Below are positions 35,109 through 48,125 of a stretch of 64,000 nt of DNA, piece by piece. The notes below the pieces were generated by a model. That model was not told the DNA's origin. It was given only the letters and a program-made list of their open reading frames with translations, and did not search any database. Position 1 is the stretch's first letter, and each line of letters begins with the position of its first letter. Origin of the DNA: Panonychus citri (taxonomy: Eukaryota; Arthropoda; Arachnida; Trombidiformes; Tetranychidae); the NCBI RefSeq assembly GCF_014898815.1, contig NW_026515543.1:186001-250000 (forward strand), written 5' to 3'. The translations under genes and the position numbers were made by a program.

Positions 35109-35123
35109 AACGCTCATCTTACC
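35109..35123 (-). repeat. Right TIR of element 3
   Basis: Exact inverted copy of 33302-33316. Confidence 0.85.
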
Positions 35124-35131
35124 TTTATGTT

Positions 35132-35849
35132 TGGTGAATTCGATTCTGAACCAGTTAAGAGTCTTTTATGACTTAAAAATTAGATCGTTCAGATCGAACT
35201 GATTTTTACCATTGAATTGCGTCTCTGCTTATACTATTACCGTATAGACGCGCATAGTGGCACCGGTGCTTCGAACATCGCGGGTCTCGTTTAGAGGCCA
35301 AAAAGGTTACCGCTTGGAGCACATATGATTCTGTGAGGGAAATAGAGTTAAGACTTAAATACCGATTAAAGCACTTAATTTTGTTTCTGTTTTAAATGTT
35401 TACCGATCAATTGATTTATTCCAGTTGTTCAAACCAATGAAACCTTCTATTAAGAAAATGTAAGTGGCCACAATCATTCACCGGTAATAATATTGTAACA
35501 ACTTTTCAGTTGGAACTTAAAACTAAAACTGATTAGGGTTAAGAATGAAAATAATCTTTATTCGTAAAGAGGCTTAAAATAAAAAGTGCAACTGCACTCA
35601 AAGATTTACAAGATTATATTGCCTCTCGGGTCATAAACTAAGCTCCTTTTATCCTCCTGTGGGAGTTCTCGTAGGGTCAAAGTTGGTGTTTAACTCACAA
35701 AGAGCTTTGATTGGTTAAAATTTAGGGTTGGTCAGTATAAGAAGCGTGACATTTTCCAATACTTCATCATTATTCACTCCGTGAAATTTCAGATAGCTTT
35801 TGAATTCTCTATTGTTGTTTCCTTTGTTTACCCCACATTAACTTCAACC
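35132..35849. other. Less AT-rich spacer without a recognised gene
   Basis: Contains GC-richer blocks (35230-35320 and 35630-35700) unlike the surrounding DNA, but no coding frame and no closed cloverleaf. It may be the 5' region of the relic at 35850-36561 or old repeat DNA. Confidence 0.45.
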
Positions 35850-36561
35850 ATGAAGCGTCATCCAATCAGTACTGTTGTCAATTCCAGACCAACACCTCCA
35901 ATTGCTGTCAAGTGTCCTCTTAAGGGTTTTTCCACCTCTCGTTCAGTTTCAACTGAGCAACAAACGTCCCCAATTGTCCACTAATATTGAACCTATGCCT
36001 GATCCACCTGTTAATGAAACTGCTAAATCTGCTGATGGGGAATATGAAATTAGTGGTATTGTTCGGTCCCAACGAATTAGGGTCAATGGAAAATGGCAAA
36101 ATGTAAGAGTTGTGAGCTGGAAAGATACACTCAGTTTAAATGCTGATATCACCAGTGTAGAATCTGCTACTTTAACAAAAGCTGCTTATGGTCTTACTTC
36201 AGCTGATCGTAAGTTATTATGGTCTTCCAGCTTGAGAATTGATCCTGAGCGTAATCCAAATAAATATTACTGTCAATATTGTGACAGTCCTTTCACCTGT
36301 AAAGGTAATGGCACCTGGCACGAGAAGAATCGTTGTAAGTTTCCAGGAGCTCCCAATCATAATTGTATTGATTCTTGTGAGCAACCATGTCCTGGTAAAG
36401 GTATTTGGAGTTTAGCTCGAGATGGTCGAGCTGATAGAAAGATGCCAAGCCGAAAGAAGACGTTGATAGCTGATGAAGAAGATACCGATACTGATGAAGT
36501 TGTCGAAGAAGAGGCTGAAGACACTGATGGAGCTACAAAAGATGAAGGAAATGATGACTAA
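35850..36561 (+). pseudogene. Orphan coding relic: basic N-terminus, Cys-rich motif, acidic tail
   Basis: ATG at 35850 gives MKRHPISTVV...STEQQTSPIVH then a stop at 35981-35983. A +1-frame continuation is open from before 35995 (MPDPPVNETAKSADG) to TAA 36559-36561. The body has YEISGIVRSQRIRVNGKWQNVRVVSW, loosely like a chromo-type strand pattern. A Cys/His cluster follows (YYCQYCDSPFTCKGNGTWHEKNRC, then HNCIDSCEQPC), probably zinc-binding. The tail is acidic (DEEDTDTDE...). If ATG 35995 is used, an intact 188-residue protein results; otherwise one frameshift separates two parts. No family assigned. It may be a mobile-element nuclear protein. Confidence 0.45.
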
Positions 36562-36804
36562 GGTGAGGAATCTTCAGAGGATGAAGATGGTGACAATAAT
36601 TAAACTTATTCTCATTAACTCTTTCTTGCAATAAAATTTTTGAAAACAGTTCTTTTCAGAACTAAAAAAAATTGTTGAGCGAAAGGTTTTGTAAATTTGC
36701 AATTGTTCATGCTCTATTGCTGTATTATTGAAATTTTCCTGGTGATTTTAGACCCTCAGTCAGATCTTGAATTATAGTTGCCCAAGTGAGTTATAGTTAA
36801 TCCG

Positions 36805-37288
36805 GTGAGTTATAGTCTGAATGAAATTCAATCAACGGTAAATCGAAATCTGTATTTAGCTATTCAAGCATTGGAAATGGTTTTTGTTAATATAAACCGC
36901 TTGAAAACGCGATTACCTTTGCTTTCTAAAGCTGATAAATTGGCAATAGTACCAGAAGAAAAAAAGACTTGGACACTACCTAATGGGGTTCATTGGAATT
37001 GATCGGTTGAAGCAATTTGACCGAAAATACAAAAATTGGATCACCAAGTCAACGTTCTGTAACTCTCTCCCTAGATACGTATATAATTGCAACACCCCAT
37101 GGAAGCAATCAGTCGTTGATTGGTGGAATGGATGGACAGGAGGAGATTCTTGGTACTTCAAGAAACCCCAACTTTATTTATTTGGTGAGCTAAAACTCAC
37201 AAGACTAGTTTCATCAATTTACTTACAGGTAACCTTAAAGTTTTTTATCCTGCTTCTCCTTTGTGTAATTTCAGTTTTTCAGATTTAG
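36805..37288 (+). pseudogene. Unassigned coding relics in two overlapping frames
   Basis: Frame 1 (36805-37002) encodes a helical stretch (NLYLAIQALEMVFVNINRLKTR) ending TWTLPNGVHWN. Frame 2 overlaps and continues FIGIDRLKQFDRKYKNW ... WKQSVVDWWNGWTGGDSW before a possible donor near 37182. The continuous codon-like character across the frame change suggests one gene with a frameshift near 36995. No family recognised. It lies downstream of the relic at 35850-36561 on the same strand and may belong to the same element. Confidence 0.3.
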
Positions 37289-37299
37289 ATTATTCATTT

Positions 37300-40200
37300 C
37301 ACTGTGTCGTTATTGACGAGTTTTAAGAACCAAACAACTGTCATAACCTCCTATTACAATTATTATTATATTATTATTGACCTTAAAATGACCTTTAAAC
37401 GCTAACTCCGTTAAATTACCTAAATGACCTTGAAAATCGTAGGGTTGAGCGCTACAATTCTGTTCAGTCTTCTAGTCAAGTCTGACTTTCATATGACTTT
37501 TAGTTCTGGAGATATGCAGTGTAATAGCCGTAGTGGATAAAAAAACGCCCTGTACAAAAAGTTCTTACCTAATCATCTTCAAAAACTGATAGTAATTAAT
37601 CAATTTTCTCATTATCTTTCCAGCACATACAAGGTCTTTTTACTCACATTCAAAACTCTCTGTATGAGCTTTTGAACGTTTTTATGTCGAATTTATTAAT
37701 TATGATGAGAATAATAGAAATGAGCATTCTCATACGTTTCAACACATCATCTTGAGGCTTTTCAGTTGAAGATAATCATCATGCAATTACATGAATAATT
37801 ATGTTGAGTGTGTGTTTTTTTATGGCCAACTATTGTCTTCTTATTCTGATATCTTTACTGTGAAATCTTCATACTTCTTGTATCTGAATTGATTAAAATG
37901 AACGATCAATTATTGAATGCGATTTTGTGGTTACATAATTGACTATCAATAATGATCCTTTGATAGTAAATTTACTGAAAAGTTCATTAACCATAGTTCC
38001 CAAATTTAAAACCAGTGAACATTTACCTACTAAGGAAAGGTAGTTAATTAAAATTTTAATTCTGCTGAGCAACATTGTCAAAAATGTCATTTCTAAATTA
38101 CTATGTAGAAATTTTCTTAATTACTTGTCTCTAGTTTGGATTAAGTTAATTTTTTGTTTTTCATCTTAATGAGAAGCTTGAGATTGAGGCAAAGAATAAT
38201 AAGTCGCTAGAATTGGAACTTGATGATATAATATGAATAAGAAACATTCAAATGATATGTAATAGGAGAGATAATGAGAAACTAAATGTTTCCATTGACA
38301 AGTAACTATCATGTCAATTAGTAACTTTATCTCGATATTCGGTTTCTGTTGAAAACAATTGAGTAAATTACATGGAAAGATTATGAACAAAGGGAGAGAG
38401 AAACAGAAAATAATAGGATGAGTTCAATTAAATTTACAGTGATTTGTGTTGATTGAGAGAAAAAGAATACTCATTATGAAAGATTCTGTATGGAAAAAAT
38501 ATATCTGACAAGCAGGGAGAGAGATCATCATGAATACATGGAGAAAAAAAAGAAAAGAGTTGCTTGTTCAGAGTATTGGAAAAGAAGTTGATATTTTCAA
38601 TGCTTTTCTATTGCTTTTTTTCACTTTTCGTCTCTTTTTTTATCTACACCTTGTGAAACTTTTCACTTAATAATAATAATTACAATAGAAGATGAATGAT
38701 ATGAGTTACATGCAGGGGAGAAAATTGTGATGAAAAAAAGTTTCATTAAGATTATTGCAACAAGAATGAAAGTGGAGAGACAAATTTTGCTTCCAATTTA
38801 GTTGAGGTGAAGAAGAAAAAAAGAAACAGATTAAAGTGATCACCATGATTCCATGGTGAAAGATGAAGATGAAAAATAAAGTTACAACGATGACAATTTA
38901 GTGGTTGCTCATTCAAATTGATTGTTGAATGAATGAAGATGTTCAAGAAGACATTGATTGATTTGTGAACAAGTGAGTGAGATGAGGAGGAGGAGAAAAG
39001 TTCTGAAGATGATGAGTAAGAGTCGGTGAACAATGGGAAATCATTGATAGAATGGAGAAAGGTTGAGAAAAAGTGTTTCAACTCCCTGTTGATAAAGAGA
39101 ATGAGACAAAAAAAAAGTAGTTCCAGAAAAGTTGATTAGAGTTATATTAAGAAGATGATGAAATTGTAGTTCGATTAAAATTGATCAAGTCGAGAAAAAG
39201 TTGATGATATTCAAAGTTAATGAATGGATGAAAATGTATTATAAGAAAATAAACTAATTATAATCAATAGTCTTGTCAATATTGTCAATGATCTGTTACT
39301 CTTGTCAAGAAGGAGATTGTGACTTGAAACAACTTGAGGACTAAATTTAATTGCTTTTAATGAATAATCAAATAATTCAATTATAATTTAATCCACTTGT
39401 AAGCTGAAGATTCATTTGAAGGATGGAAACTTGAAATACCGATTAAATTCAATCTCTCTCCCTTCTTTATTATTATCACTTTACACCATGGAATAGTGAA
39501 TTTGTTACATATAAAGTGAATATAAACTCTATGAATCGAGAAATTAATTTGAATAAAAAATGGAAAAACATTGAAAGGTAAGTAATATTTCCCTGGAATT
39601 ACATGAATATTTTTTTCAGTTGAAATATTTGTTTCACAATTTTCTTCCATACAGTTGATCAAGTACGAAATATTTGAAGACTGGTCAAGTGTCCATCAAT
39701 TCTTCCTATTCTCTTTATATAATTCTATTAATACTTTATCAGTATTGCTATGGAAAAATAACATTCATGAAGAACAATATTTTTTTCCGTAGAAAACGTG
39801 AAACTTTTATGGAGAAAAAGTCCAAAAGTAGAAAGAGAGAGAGAGAGAGAGATATGTATTAATAATAATTTGAAGGCAAAAAAATTTACCCTCATTGAAT
39901 GATAATGGTCAGCATATTGAATTGAATCCTCATGGAGGTCTTGATAATGATAATAATCATGACGATGGAAATGTTTCTACTGAGGCTTCATGTTTTTTTT
40001 GCTATACTTTCTTTCACCTTGTCACGAAAAGGGTGTTCACCTAGAAAATTGAGTTTATTCTGGAATAGCAAACGAAAGGAAGAGAAAGAGAAAAAAACGG
40101 AAAGATGATGATATGAATCATGATGGAAAGTTTTCTCTAATCTCTCCTCATCATCTCTTCTTCTGATTTTGATCATCATCAAGATAAGAAGTTGAAATCT

Positions 40201-43200
40201 TGTCTGGGAGTGGTTTTTATCGATAGAAAAATATCAAGAGTAATTGAGATTGAACATAAAGAAGTAAGGTAACGAAAGAAAAAAGAAAGAATAAGAAAAA
40301 AAAAACATTCACTTTAAGTTTCTTATTCTCTATGATGAAATTGAGATGATGATGAGAATGAAAACTTGTCTCATCTCAACGATTGTTCATAATCGTTCAT
40401 TGAGATAACGTGACAACATTTCGTGAACAGTTTGATTCAATTTGCTTTCTCCAACTTCTAACAAACGATTTTCTCACATTCTCAGCAATATTCATTGAGA
40501 TGATTCCATAAGTTGCAATAAAAAAATATTCTAAATTTTCATTTATCTTCAATACCCATGGTGATTGAATATTCAGTTGGTTCCGGTATATATATAAGTA
40601 ACTTTGTATTCATTTCGATATAAAATCAGCTTCTTTCATATTCATAATTTCCATGCAAATCAGAATTATTTAAAATTTCATAAATAATTAATAGTTATGA
40701 GACTTGAATACAGTAACATGAAGATCTGAACTTATTTCAAATGAGCAAAAGTTTCATCATTTTTTTTTTGCCACTGCAATGCAAACTTAATTAAAATAGA
40801 TACAATCCAATGGAAAGATCAATTAATCATATTTCCATGAATGTATATCATGAAATTTACTGAATTCAAGATAAACATATTATTTGTTCAATTTCTTTGG
40901 ATATTTTTTTTCCGCTTCTTTTTTCACCTTCAGCCTTTTGAATTTTTATTTCACTGAATTGCTTTAATTGTTCATTCCTATTCACCATGAATACGAAATA
41001 ATAATAATAATAACATATGTAAAGTTGAGTTGGATTCTTTTGAATGAATTTCTCTAAACTCATTTAGTTTCCATGTTAGTTGTTTGTTATTTTGAAACAA
41101 TTGTTATTGCAATTTAATTCTAATCAACTTACTCATCTAATTTGCAAACGTTGATTTGATTAGTTTACATTAAGTGTTGATTCTAGAAAAATTTTCTCCC
41201 TTGTATTTTATTTTCCATGAAACTCATTATCTGTTGAAAAAAAATTTCCTCAAGGAGAGAAACTCTCCATCTTGTTAGCTCTGTTTTCTTAAATTTTATT
41301 TTTTCCTCTCTAAATCAAATATTATATGAAAAAAAGAAGTAAAAAAATTATGATTATATTTACATGTATTCGTTGTAGAGTAAATTTTAAATTCAGTTTT
41401 AAAATTCATTGATTTATAAGTCATGGTGATGATGTAACATACGTTATCAAAAGGGATAAAAGTGTATCAACTTAAGCATTCTGATTAGATGATTTCATGT
41501 TGATTGTTTTTCATGTTATAACTCATGTTTTTACCAGGACAATTTCTACATGAATATCAAGTTAATCAAAAGAATCGATAATGATGATTAGATAACTCAA
41601 CTTATCTCAACAACATTGAAATACAATAGTAACAACTAAATTGATAATACATACGATGTTGATTGTGATTAGAATGATGTTATTATATAATATGTAGTAT
41701 CGTGATAATATTTACCAATGAATCTTATTGACAAATGTTCAACTTGAATGAACAACCGTTGGAACAATAAACTGAGTGATAAAATCAATGATTATGTTAA
41801 TTTAACCAAAGTGCTAAACATAAAGATGCTTAAGATAAAGACTAGATAAAGTTATCGATTAATCCCTCGAGGCAAGTATCATGATGTTAGATTTCCGTTA
41901 ACATTTTCTTACCTTTTTTTTTATTAAACTTTTTAAATTGAATGAGAAAAAGGTTTCACTCATGTTATCATCCTATTAGCTGAATTTATGACAATCCATT
42001 GAGCTTTTCTGTCCATGAACCTTTCAATTCTTTTGGCCTGAATTCAAAGTTACAAATTTTAATCCTCTCAGAATTATTAGCAGCTCTCATTTATCTGTAA
42101 ATCTAAACAAAGTTAACTCATGAAATAAGATAAAAAGATGAACTTTTCTCAGTCAATTTCTGTTTGATTAATACCAAATAAACTCAAATCAAATATTATT
42201 TTGGTAGTAATAGTTTAAGTCAATAATGTTTAACTGATTAGCTAATATTAATTACTTGAGGTTATTTAGCTATGCTCATGTTTATTATTGTTAATTGAAC
42301 TAAATACTCGTGAGATTTTACTTTTGTCATTCCCATAAAGCTACAACTTAGGTATTGGGATAAATTTCCTATCATTAATTGAATTGACTTGAGGATGATG
42401 ATTTGATGGCTGATGTTCATTATTACCCATATTTACAGGAGAAATATTAAACTTCTGAATCCATGGAAACGATCTAATCATTTTCATAATTTTACATTGA
42501 ATTGTAGTGTTTGCTCAATACATATTGATTATATTGGTTGAACTTGCAGGTTACGCGATAGGATAGCTAGAGATAATATGAAATCGGTGTGAAACTGACT
42601 TGTTAACAGTGGCATGACCTAACGAATCCATGTGACATTTGTGGACCCACTAGTGTTTCCAACACCAACATTACTAGTGTTCCCAAAAGAAACACCATTA
42701 TCAGTTTCTCAGTTGCTTGTGATCCCATCACCAGCGTTTGTCCGCTCGACCTCTGGGTCCTATACATTTCCACTGATCAAACTAAATCTTTAACGCAAAC
42801 TACATGTCATATTCATCACAACGTTTCTAGTGTTATTTTCTTAATTTTGATTTGAAAAGACGCTGCGAAACGTTACTACTCATACTTTATAATGGAATTT
42901 CATTTATTTCTCAAAATATCTCAGAACTTATTTGAGTCTAAATGTCCAACGAAAGAGATTGATTTTCAGTGTCCAATCTTTTCCTCTTCCTTTAAAATTT
43001 TGTTTTCTTAAGACTTTCCACTTAAGTTAGCCTTCTCATTCACTTGAGTTTCTATCTAGATCGCATTAAGATTTTGGAAAGTTACAAAAATAACAGAAAT
43101 CATTTTTTCCCGTCAAAAAAAACGATAATCATAATCGATTAGAGATATTTCTCACATTTCCTAAGCATTTTTCAAGCAAAAGTAACACGAAACCAATAGA

Positions 43201-46200
43201 AATAGGTATGAGTTTGATTAAGTTTGACTTATGATACTGAAGAAATGAAAATGAAATTAAAATTGTAGAAATCGAATAAAAAAGTTCCATTGACAGAATG
43301 TATAAAAAAAAATCTGTAAGCAATTCAAGCGTAAAAATCAACATCACCTTTCAATTCATCCTATTGATATGAGATATGAGAGAGTAATAAATATTGGAAA
43401 CTGAAAGCAGATCAATAACTGACCAACTTTCCATCTTTAAAATTCGTTAATCACTTATTTTCCAATAGAATATGATTAAAGTTTAGAAATAAACACAAAT
43501 TCAAATTCAAATTTATTCATATCGTTAATGAACTGATTCATATCGGTTAGCTGTATAAATCTAATGGTCAGTTCAACATTTCAATAGGTTTCATTTGCCA
43601 TTTTACCTTGTCAGTGTAACTATTGTTGGTTCTTATGTCCATTTATTTTCTAATTACTGTAGCTCATTAAATGGCTTTACTTTATCATCTAAAGTTTCAG
43701 ACTTTTAGCAAAACTGTGATAGTATTGGAATAAAGAGGAAAAGTTATCATCTTTATCCTTACTACACAATATTATCTGTTTCTCGTTCATAAAAGGATTG
43801 TTATTATGATAATATGATTTTCACTGGTGATGATTAGTATCATCATGACATTGTTTACCTTTACAATGTATGTCTGTGTCCTGTCAATTGTCAAAATCAT
43901 TTCTTCTGTTACTGTTTACCAAATGTAACTCATTGTGTTTACATTATAATGTTTCCTCTTGATCTATTAATACTTTCCCTCTTTTCTGCTATTTGATATT
44001 GTTCATTTATCATTGTTTTTACACTTGACTGTTTACTTTTATGTATACGATGGGTAACCTTCAACCTGACAATGGCCAATGGCTATTTCAGTGATCTTAT
44101 ACAGTTCATGATAATTTAACAAGAAATGAAACAACAACAATGATTACAAAAAGATCTAATGTTTTATCAATATCGATATGATAAAAGTAACTTTCAAGTT
44201 AAAAATAATGTTTCTAGTCAGAATCCATTATCAATGAAAATTTAAATTCTAGGACAATGCACTCAGTGATATTATTCAGATTGAATGATAAACTACACAG
44301 AAAAAACTTTCTGAATTTAATCAATATTTATACCTAAAGAGATATTTTGTATTTAATTTTCACAGTCTCATGATCCATGTGTTAGTTTTCACCATATCAA
44401 TATCAGAATTATCATTATTCAGGAGTTCCGTTACCATTGTAACGATGTTAACTTTGCTTTCGAAGTTAAAACTTTGATTGGACCAACGAAATGAGTTAAT
44501 TTGTTGCAATAAACAGCAATCTGATTGTTATCTGCAATTTTTATTGATCTGTGTATTATTATCAACTAATTGTTCATAATTAACTTTAATGATCAATTTT
44601 GAGCAAAAAAAACTAAAATTAATTCCTCGTCCAAGTTTTCATTGGCTTTAAGCTTGACAATTTACCATAATAATGACTAAGCTCAATCGATTACCAAATA
44701 ACCATCAAATTAAAATTAGTCAGAAACGTAAATTGCAAATTGTGTGATCATTAATTGAATGGTGAGCCAAATCATAATGAATTCAATACAATCAACTGTT
44801 ACAATAGCAAAAACTATTAATATTAACAGGTTCATATTATTATAAAGCTAATATTTTAAATGCTCTGTTAATAGTTGATTAAATCTGGAATGTTGAATCT
44901 TTTTTAATTGTTATCCTTGTCTTTTTAGATAATCTATTCATTTAGATTATGAGCTCCCTAAACTATTATAATCCAGGTATTCAAAATATTTGACACTCTC
45001 ATTAACTTTAATTACAATGGATACAAACTTTGGAATTTGTAATATTTTTTTCAGTATTCTATCACTCCTGTTAATATCTATTATTAGTAAATCGTTTTTC
45101 CTAATAGTTAGACTATATAAATTAATCAACTTACCGAATGTATTTACTATCATTTTCATGGTTCCATTCATTTCCATGAGACTGGTGATAATTGTTCCTT
45201 ATTCATTTATCTTCTGTGATTGCAAGTTTAGTTTCATCTTAACATGATGAAATGAATGTTTCATCAATCTGATTCATTGACTTCTAACTTTCCTCTTTTA
45301 TATATTCAAACTCAAGGGATAATTTTGCTCAGTACTCATTGAATTTGAACACAATGATATCTGATTAGACAATATAAGATAAAGAGTAGAAATAGGGTTA
45401 ACCTTAGTTAATAACCCAAACTGTTAATAATCTTGGTTGTAACTTTGATTCGGATATGGAGTTAACTTTACCTCCTCTTCATGCTCATCTTTTAACAACT
45501 ACGATTTCTTAGTCTCTTCTCATTGTTTCAAGGCTCTCTCTCTCTCTCTCTCTACTTGCTCATCTTCATCAATTCACTTAAAAGACTAACAATCTATCTA
45601 TTGTGTGTTTGTGTATGTCAATATGTCACTTTCGGGTGACTCTTTATCTCTTTACATCCTCCCATTCCTTTTCTCTTCATCACACTAAGTTCCAATTATT
45701 TATCAATATCAATAGCTAATTGAAAGTCGAACATTTTTTTCTCTTCGTCTTCATTCTCATCATATTGTTCCTGTTTTTTTTTTCTTCATATTCTGGAAGA
45801 TCTCTCTCTCTCTCTTTCTTTCTTTTGCTCTTCCATCATATCTGAAAATCTTTTTCCACTCAAGCATCACTTACCGATGGCAATAAAACTCGCATTAAGA
45901 AATAAGATGAAATATATAATAAATATCATCCGAATAGGATACAGAAAGAGAGAGAGAGAGAAAGAGACAGAAAGAAAACATGGAATAAAAAGATAATGAT
46001 AATGATGAAGAGTTGATGATGATGGAGAATCAACAGAGGAAAGATGAAGAAAAGATAAAAAGATTTATAAGAGAAAAATACTTCGATAGAATAGAAATAG
46101 ATCGAGACATTCATTTTCTCTCCGATTACATGTTACCTGTTTATCTTTTCACTTTTATGATTCGAAGATGTCATTTTACTTTTTCTCTCTATTAACTTTC

Positions 46201-47403
46201 CAATGTTAATACTTTCTCTATTCTAAGAAAAAACATTGAAGAGAAAAAAGTTCCAAGATAATCTCCATGGTGACCAACAAGTTATCTCATCTTTATCCCC
46301 ATCTCAATAGTATGTAATCTGAACAATCGAAATTAAAGAAAAGTGATAAAAAATCAATTCTTTCAATCAGAACTTTAATCAACTTTTCCTGTTACTCATG
46401 ATTTGATTTAAGATGATTGATAAATTATATTATTAATAATGGAAAAGAATACAGATAAGATAAAAGAAAACGATTCGATCAAGGTTCAAATTCAAACAGA
46501 ACTTGAAGATTCTAACAAATAATATTGAGAAAGAAAAAAATTCAACTTAAAATCGACTTCAAGCCCAATTTGTCTCGATTTGACATCTTTCTATCATTTA
46601 TTTTCTCATATTCCAGTTCTCATGTAATTTTCATAGTGATAGAAAACTTTTACTGTCAAGATAAAGTTTCTATTATCAACTATCCATAAAGAATCGTTAG
46701 ACTAATTGTTTACGTTAATAGTAATGCTAATGATCAGAACCATGAAAAAATTGGTTAATCACTGGGAATCAATTCTTAATATTAATAGTTGCAAGTTAGT
46801 GAGCATGAGAAACTACGAGAATCATAATTCGCAATTCAAATTGATCTTTTTCTCTATCTGTACATTAGATCTTAATATTCGATGTCTACTCATGTAAATA
46901 AAGTTTTTTCGATTCATCTTTGTTATAACAATTGTAGAATTTACTTTCATCTTATTTTCTTTTCTCAGGTAATTTTCTTCTTCCTTCCTTATTCTGTATG
47001 TAACATAAGCATCATTCTTTTTCAAATGTTGCTCTTTTTACCTTTTCCTCCATCTTTTTCTATCTCATGATTTTACTCTCATGTAAATTTATTCTACATT
47101 CAGATTTTTCTTTATTTTTTACTTCGTCACAAAAGTTTACATGAAATTCAATTCTTATTTGTGATAACATTCATGTAGCATTTTAAATGCACTTGTATGA
47201 ATTATAATGATGCAACCCAACCAATCAGCTGATGATAAATCAAGTGATAATATTTCTTGGAGAGAAAAGTTCAAAGCTTCTGAGTTTCCATCTAGTGTCT
47301 AGCATTTGAAACATTAAATGTCGAAATTTTTTGTCTACATATTTCGAACATTGGTTTTCGTACTAATCTGATCTACTTTTTTTTTCATAATATCATGTTC
47401 TAG
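37300..47403. other. 10-kb AT-rich stretch without a recognised gene
   Basis: No supported coding region. It holds CT-rich tracts, an unexplained less AT-rich patch at 42540-42790, and many short simple open frames on both strands. It may be intergenic or a large intron. Confidence 0.5.
45534..45553. repeat. (CT)n microsatellite
   Basis: About 10 CT units. Confidence 0.9.
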
Positions 47404-47640
47404 GCAACGGTGATATTTTATATTATCATCTTCATATCACTTGTATTCTCAAACTTTTACGCCAATTCAACCGATATCTATGGTTCACCCAGTCATTTCC
47501 ATAAAAGTCCAGGAAGAAAGAGTCGAGATAAAAAATCAATTCGAAGGCCACTTCGTCGAGCAACATTCAGATCAATCATATGGCCAAGTAAACATTCATC
47601 ATGCTGCCTGGATCCTCAGCTTAATGAGCGATTAATATAA
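47404..47640 (+). CDS. Candidate terminal exon: hydrophobic segment plus basic tail
   Basis: After an acceptor (TGTTCTAG) the phase-0 frame reads ATVIFYIIIFISLVFSNFYAN, a transmembrane or signal-like helix. A basic tail follows (GRKSRDKKSIRRPLRRATF), then CCLDPQLNERLI and TAA. The last ten residues recur downstream of the IR-like gene at 49778-49807 as LDSQFNERLI-stop in a conserved frame, which favours coding function in an ancestral duplicated unit. Upstream exons were not found. It could be the last exon of a receptor-like gene or a remnant. Confidence 0.35.
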   Translation, partial: ATVIFYIIIFISLVFSNFYANSTDIYGSPSHFHKSPGRKSRDKKSIRRPLRRATFRSIIWPSKHSSCCLDPQLNERLI

Positions 47641-47972
47641 ACAATAATCAATTATTATCATGAAATCATATCCTGGGGGATTAACAGTTTTTAATTACAA
47701 CATTTACCTTTAATTATCATCAAGATTAACCCTCTTAAAGCCTTGAATCTGATTGAATTCTAGTATTTCATCAAGTATTATATCAAAAATAAATTTGACC
47801 TTTTACCCAGTCGACATTTTACCATTTTTCCTTTCTCTTCATCAAAATATCTTCATAATAAAACGCCGATTACAATGTTCATTTAAAATCGGACGTTTAT
47901 AATATAATAGAAATGTTAATCAATCGGATATAAGATCGTTAATTAAATAATTCATTATCCTAACATTGGAAA

Positions 47973-47998
47973 AGTAACAATATCATGATATTGTTACT
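47973..47998. repeat. Perfect 26-bp palindrome
   Basis: AGTAACAATATCA is followed immediately by its exact reverse complement. It sits at the left edge of a segment duplicated at 52124. Confidence 0.85.
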
Positions 47999-48125
47999 AT
48001 TGATTGGATTATATTGAGAAAAAAAGTTCCATCTCCAATAAAAATCACAAGGACTAATTATCAATTTCATATCAATTATTAAAGATAATTTATTCTGAAC
48101 ACTTTTTAATTACATAAATTTCATG
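47987..48125. repeat. Duplicated segment, copy 1
   Basis: About 140 bp starting GATATTGTTACTATTGATTG recur at 52124-52256 in the same orientation, roughly 75-80% identical by eye. Its right part covers the 3' end of the minus-strand frame at 48090-48305. Confidence 0.7.

Larger units (their letters stand above)
33302..35123. mobile_element. 1.8-kb element with GGTAAGATGAGCGTT TIRs and a perfect 8-bp TSD (element 3)
   Basis: GGTAAGATGAGCGTT at 33302-33316 recurs exactly inverted at 35109-35123. TTTATGTT directly flanks both ends (33294-33301 and 35124-35131), a perfect 8-bp target duplication. Eight-base duplications are made by hAT, P, Merlin and some other DNA transposons; a GG start would suit Merlin better than hAT, but no transposase was seen. 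The interior holds exon-like relics of a basic S/P-rich protein and of a possible ubiquitin-protease-like protein. It is non-autonomous, and its superfamily is not assigned. Confidence 0.82.

Noticed and set aside
35220..35330. Possible tRNA or tRNA-derived SINE (TTCGAAC near a GC-rich stem)
   Set aside because: No acceptor stem pairing or full A/B box pair could be closed into a cloverleaf.
38752..39081. Minus-strand 109-codon frame with a Ser-rich start
   Set aside because: Composition follows the local GA-rich strand; no signal peptide, domain or splice support.
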